This document shows positions 62,851 through 64,000 of a stretch of DNA of 64,000 nt, piece by piece. Position 1 is the stretch's first letter. Each line of letters starts with the position of its first letter. Origin of the DNA: Trichomonas vaginalis G3 (taxonomy: Eukaryota; Parabasalia; Trichomonadida; Trichomonadidae); the NCBI RefSeq assembly GCF_026262505.1, contig NC_067206.1, forward strand, positions 2,356,001 through 2,420,000, given 5' to 3'. The notes beneath the pieces were generated by a model. That model saw only the letters and a program-made list of their open reading frames with translations. It searched no databases and was not told the origin of the DNA. The position numbers and the translations under genes were made by a program.

Positions 62851-62967
62851 ATCTTTTATACAAAATAAAAAAATAAATAAAAATAAAACTAACTTTATTT
62901 TTCTATCTTAAGGAAATTCATGAAAATTCACGAGAAAGCTAAAGCAATCTGAGCCGCTAAGCGGTGA

Positions 62968-63015
62968 GGGTGAAAAAAGAGGTGAAAAAACGGGTGAGAT
63001 CTCACCTCTTCACCT
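62968..63015 (-). repeat. Family 2 intergenic module, copy 5 (inverted)
   Basis: GGGTGAAAAAAGAGGTGAAA precedes GGTGAGATCTCACC and TTCACCTAAAATATA. It is inverted relative to the other copies and lies between the conserved gene's promoter and the integrase end. Confidence 0.85.
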
Positions 63016-63111
63016 AAAATATATTTTTGGTGTAAATTTATGACAAAATAAATGGTACCATTAATATATGACTGTTCTCATTCATGTCTGATTTACATCT
63101 AATGAAAAAGT

Positions 63112-64000
63112 TTAGAAGAATTTTCTTATTCTTTCTGGCTTATTTTTGTCTTTCCAGTACTCCCGCTCTAATGGTCCAGATGTGTTGACTTTGACTCTCT
63201 CAAGTTCTTAGATGTATAACATCTTCAACGCCTCCTTCATATCTTACTTTATAAGTGTCATCGTTTATGTTATAGCCAAGTATTTCAATAACCACTCCTC
63301 GCTTTGCTTCGTCAATGGTTTCAGCAAGTTTGCCATTACTACTTTCAACTAATTTATGTCGAGGGTAAAACGCAATAGAGTCGTCAGTAACTTTTATAAG
63401 ATATCCATTACCTTGCGTAGAGTCTACGATATAATAGTTTCTACTTAACCTTAAACGTTTCTTTGTCAACGGTTTGTCGTCAAGAACTACACGAACTTTT
63501 GTACCAGGAATGAGGGTAAATTGTGTTGAATTTCTGATATTTTGTGTTTGGCTTCGTTTCTTTTGTATATACTTTTCTTCTTGTTGTTGTGTCATTGAAT
63601 TTGGTGTATGTCCTGTTGTAGAATGTGTTGAGGAATTATATACTTCGAGAAAATGTTTCATTGTTTCTTCGGTAAAGTCTCGCTCTTGGTTTAAATCTCT
63701 GAGCGTTCTTATGAAGCGGTTTATGATGCCGAGTATGTTATGGTTATGGTCTTCAGTAGTGTAGTGAGTTATGTTATGCTTAATGAGAAATCTGTGATTT
63801 CATTGCTGAGGTATGCACTGTCTTGGTCTGATGTTAAAGTACTTGGGCTATGTTCTGCTACAAACTTTTGTAAAACTCTTAACACTTCACGAGTTCCTTT
63901 ATTTTTCATTGGATATGCATATGCTTTACGAGTGTTAACATTAATGAAGATGAGGAATGGTTTATGTCCTCCTTTTCTGCTTTGAATGAGAGTGTCAAAT
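63112..64000 (-). pseudogene. retroviral-type integrase, family 2, cut by window edge
   Basis: The reverse strand encodes rve-core segments (KPFLIFINVNTRKAYAYPM, DHNHNILGIINRFIRTLRDL, then HSTTGHTPNSM). A C-terminal SH3/chromo-like region follows with TKVRVVLDDKPLTKKRLRL and GVVIEILGYNINDDTYKVRY. It is more similar to canonical Polinton integrases than the family 1 version. The start lies beyond 64000. About two breaks in the part seen. Confidence 0.85.

Larger units (their letters stand above)
51095..64000. mobile_element. Maverick/Polinton element, family 2, left 12.9 kb (runs off the window)
   Basis: It begins AGTTAGTAT, the same start as 33882. Genes include major capsid, penton-like protein, DNA polymerase B, two KilA-N-type proteins, a T5orf172/GIY-YIG-type protein, the conserved 305-residue protein and an integrase cut by the window edge. 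The genes share a T-rich leader box and the GGTGAGATCTCACC module. Fairly young: several genes are whole and there are very roughly 12-18 breaks in the part seen. Confidence 0.88.

Noticed and set aside
1-64000. tRNA, rRNA or other structured RNA genes
   Set aside because: I looked for tRNA-like arms and rRNA-like conserved blocks and saw none that I could support by eye.

Overview
The window looks like a trichomonad nuclear genome, most likely Trichomonas vaginalis or a close relative. The evidence is an AT-rich, compact, intron-less sequence, very large Maverick/Polinton DNA elements, and host genes of kinds that are strongly expanded in trichomonads (CAP/SCP proteins, ankyrin-repeat proteins, histidine acid phosphatase). 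One host gene also has an Inr-like TCACTTT box 19 nt before its ATG. Species assignment is inference; no rRNA or other marker gene is present.

Layout. 1-3937 is host DNA with an unrecognised helical protein and a class II DYRK kinase. 3944-28366 is one Maverick/Polinton of a first family (family 1), bounded by about 90-100 bp terminal inverted repeats and a 6-bp target duplication TATGAT. It carries DNA polymerase B, a retroviral-type integrase, an A32-like packaging ATPase, an SF3/D5-like helicase, a double-jelly-roll major capsid protein, a penton-like protein, a long coiled-coil protein and several small proteins. Unusual cargo includes a D12-class adenine DNA methyltransferase, a tailed-phage-like tail-fibre/collar protein, a NUMOD4/HNH-type endonuclease and a 334-residue protein of unknown role. 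Most of its genes are broken (very roughly 30-40 breaks), so it is a fossil, although several small genes and the methyltransferase are open. 28373-33881 is host DNA: a multi-CAP protein gene, a histidine acid phosphatase, and an auxin-efflux-carrier-like gene cut at 33881 by a second Maverick family (family 2, 33882-36319).

From about 36320 to 45253 the right end of the family 1 element and the same host locus appear a second time (copy B), with the same target duplication but with about one single-base indel per 70-100 bp. Both edges are abrupt junctions between unrelated sequences. This looks more like unpolished or misjoined assembly sequence than a real duplication. 45254-49824 is a third, cleaner copy (copy C) of the right part of a family 1 element. 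49837-50938 is a host ankyrin-repeat gene. From 51095 to the window end runs a second family 2 Maverick, cut by the window edge. It has capsid proteins, DNA polymerase B, two KilA-N-type proteins, a T5orf172/GIY-YIG-type protein and an integrase.

The most interesting signals lie outside ordinary gene lists. They are: a tail-fibre gene in a eukaryotic Maverick; terminal-repeat hairpins whose stems co-vary between copies; family-specific intergenic palindrome-plus-direct-repeat modules that share an architecture but not a sequence; divergent gene pairs with only 16-18 bp between start codons; and a host protein that appears to contain five CAP modules in a row.
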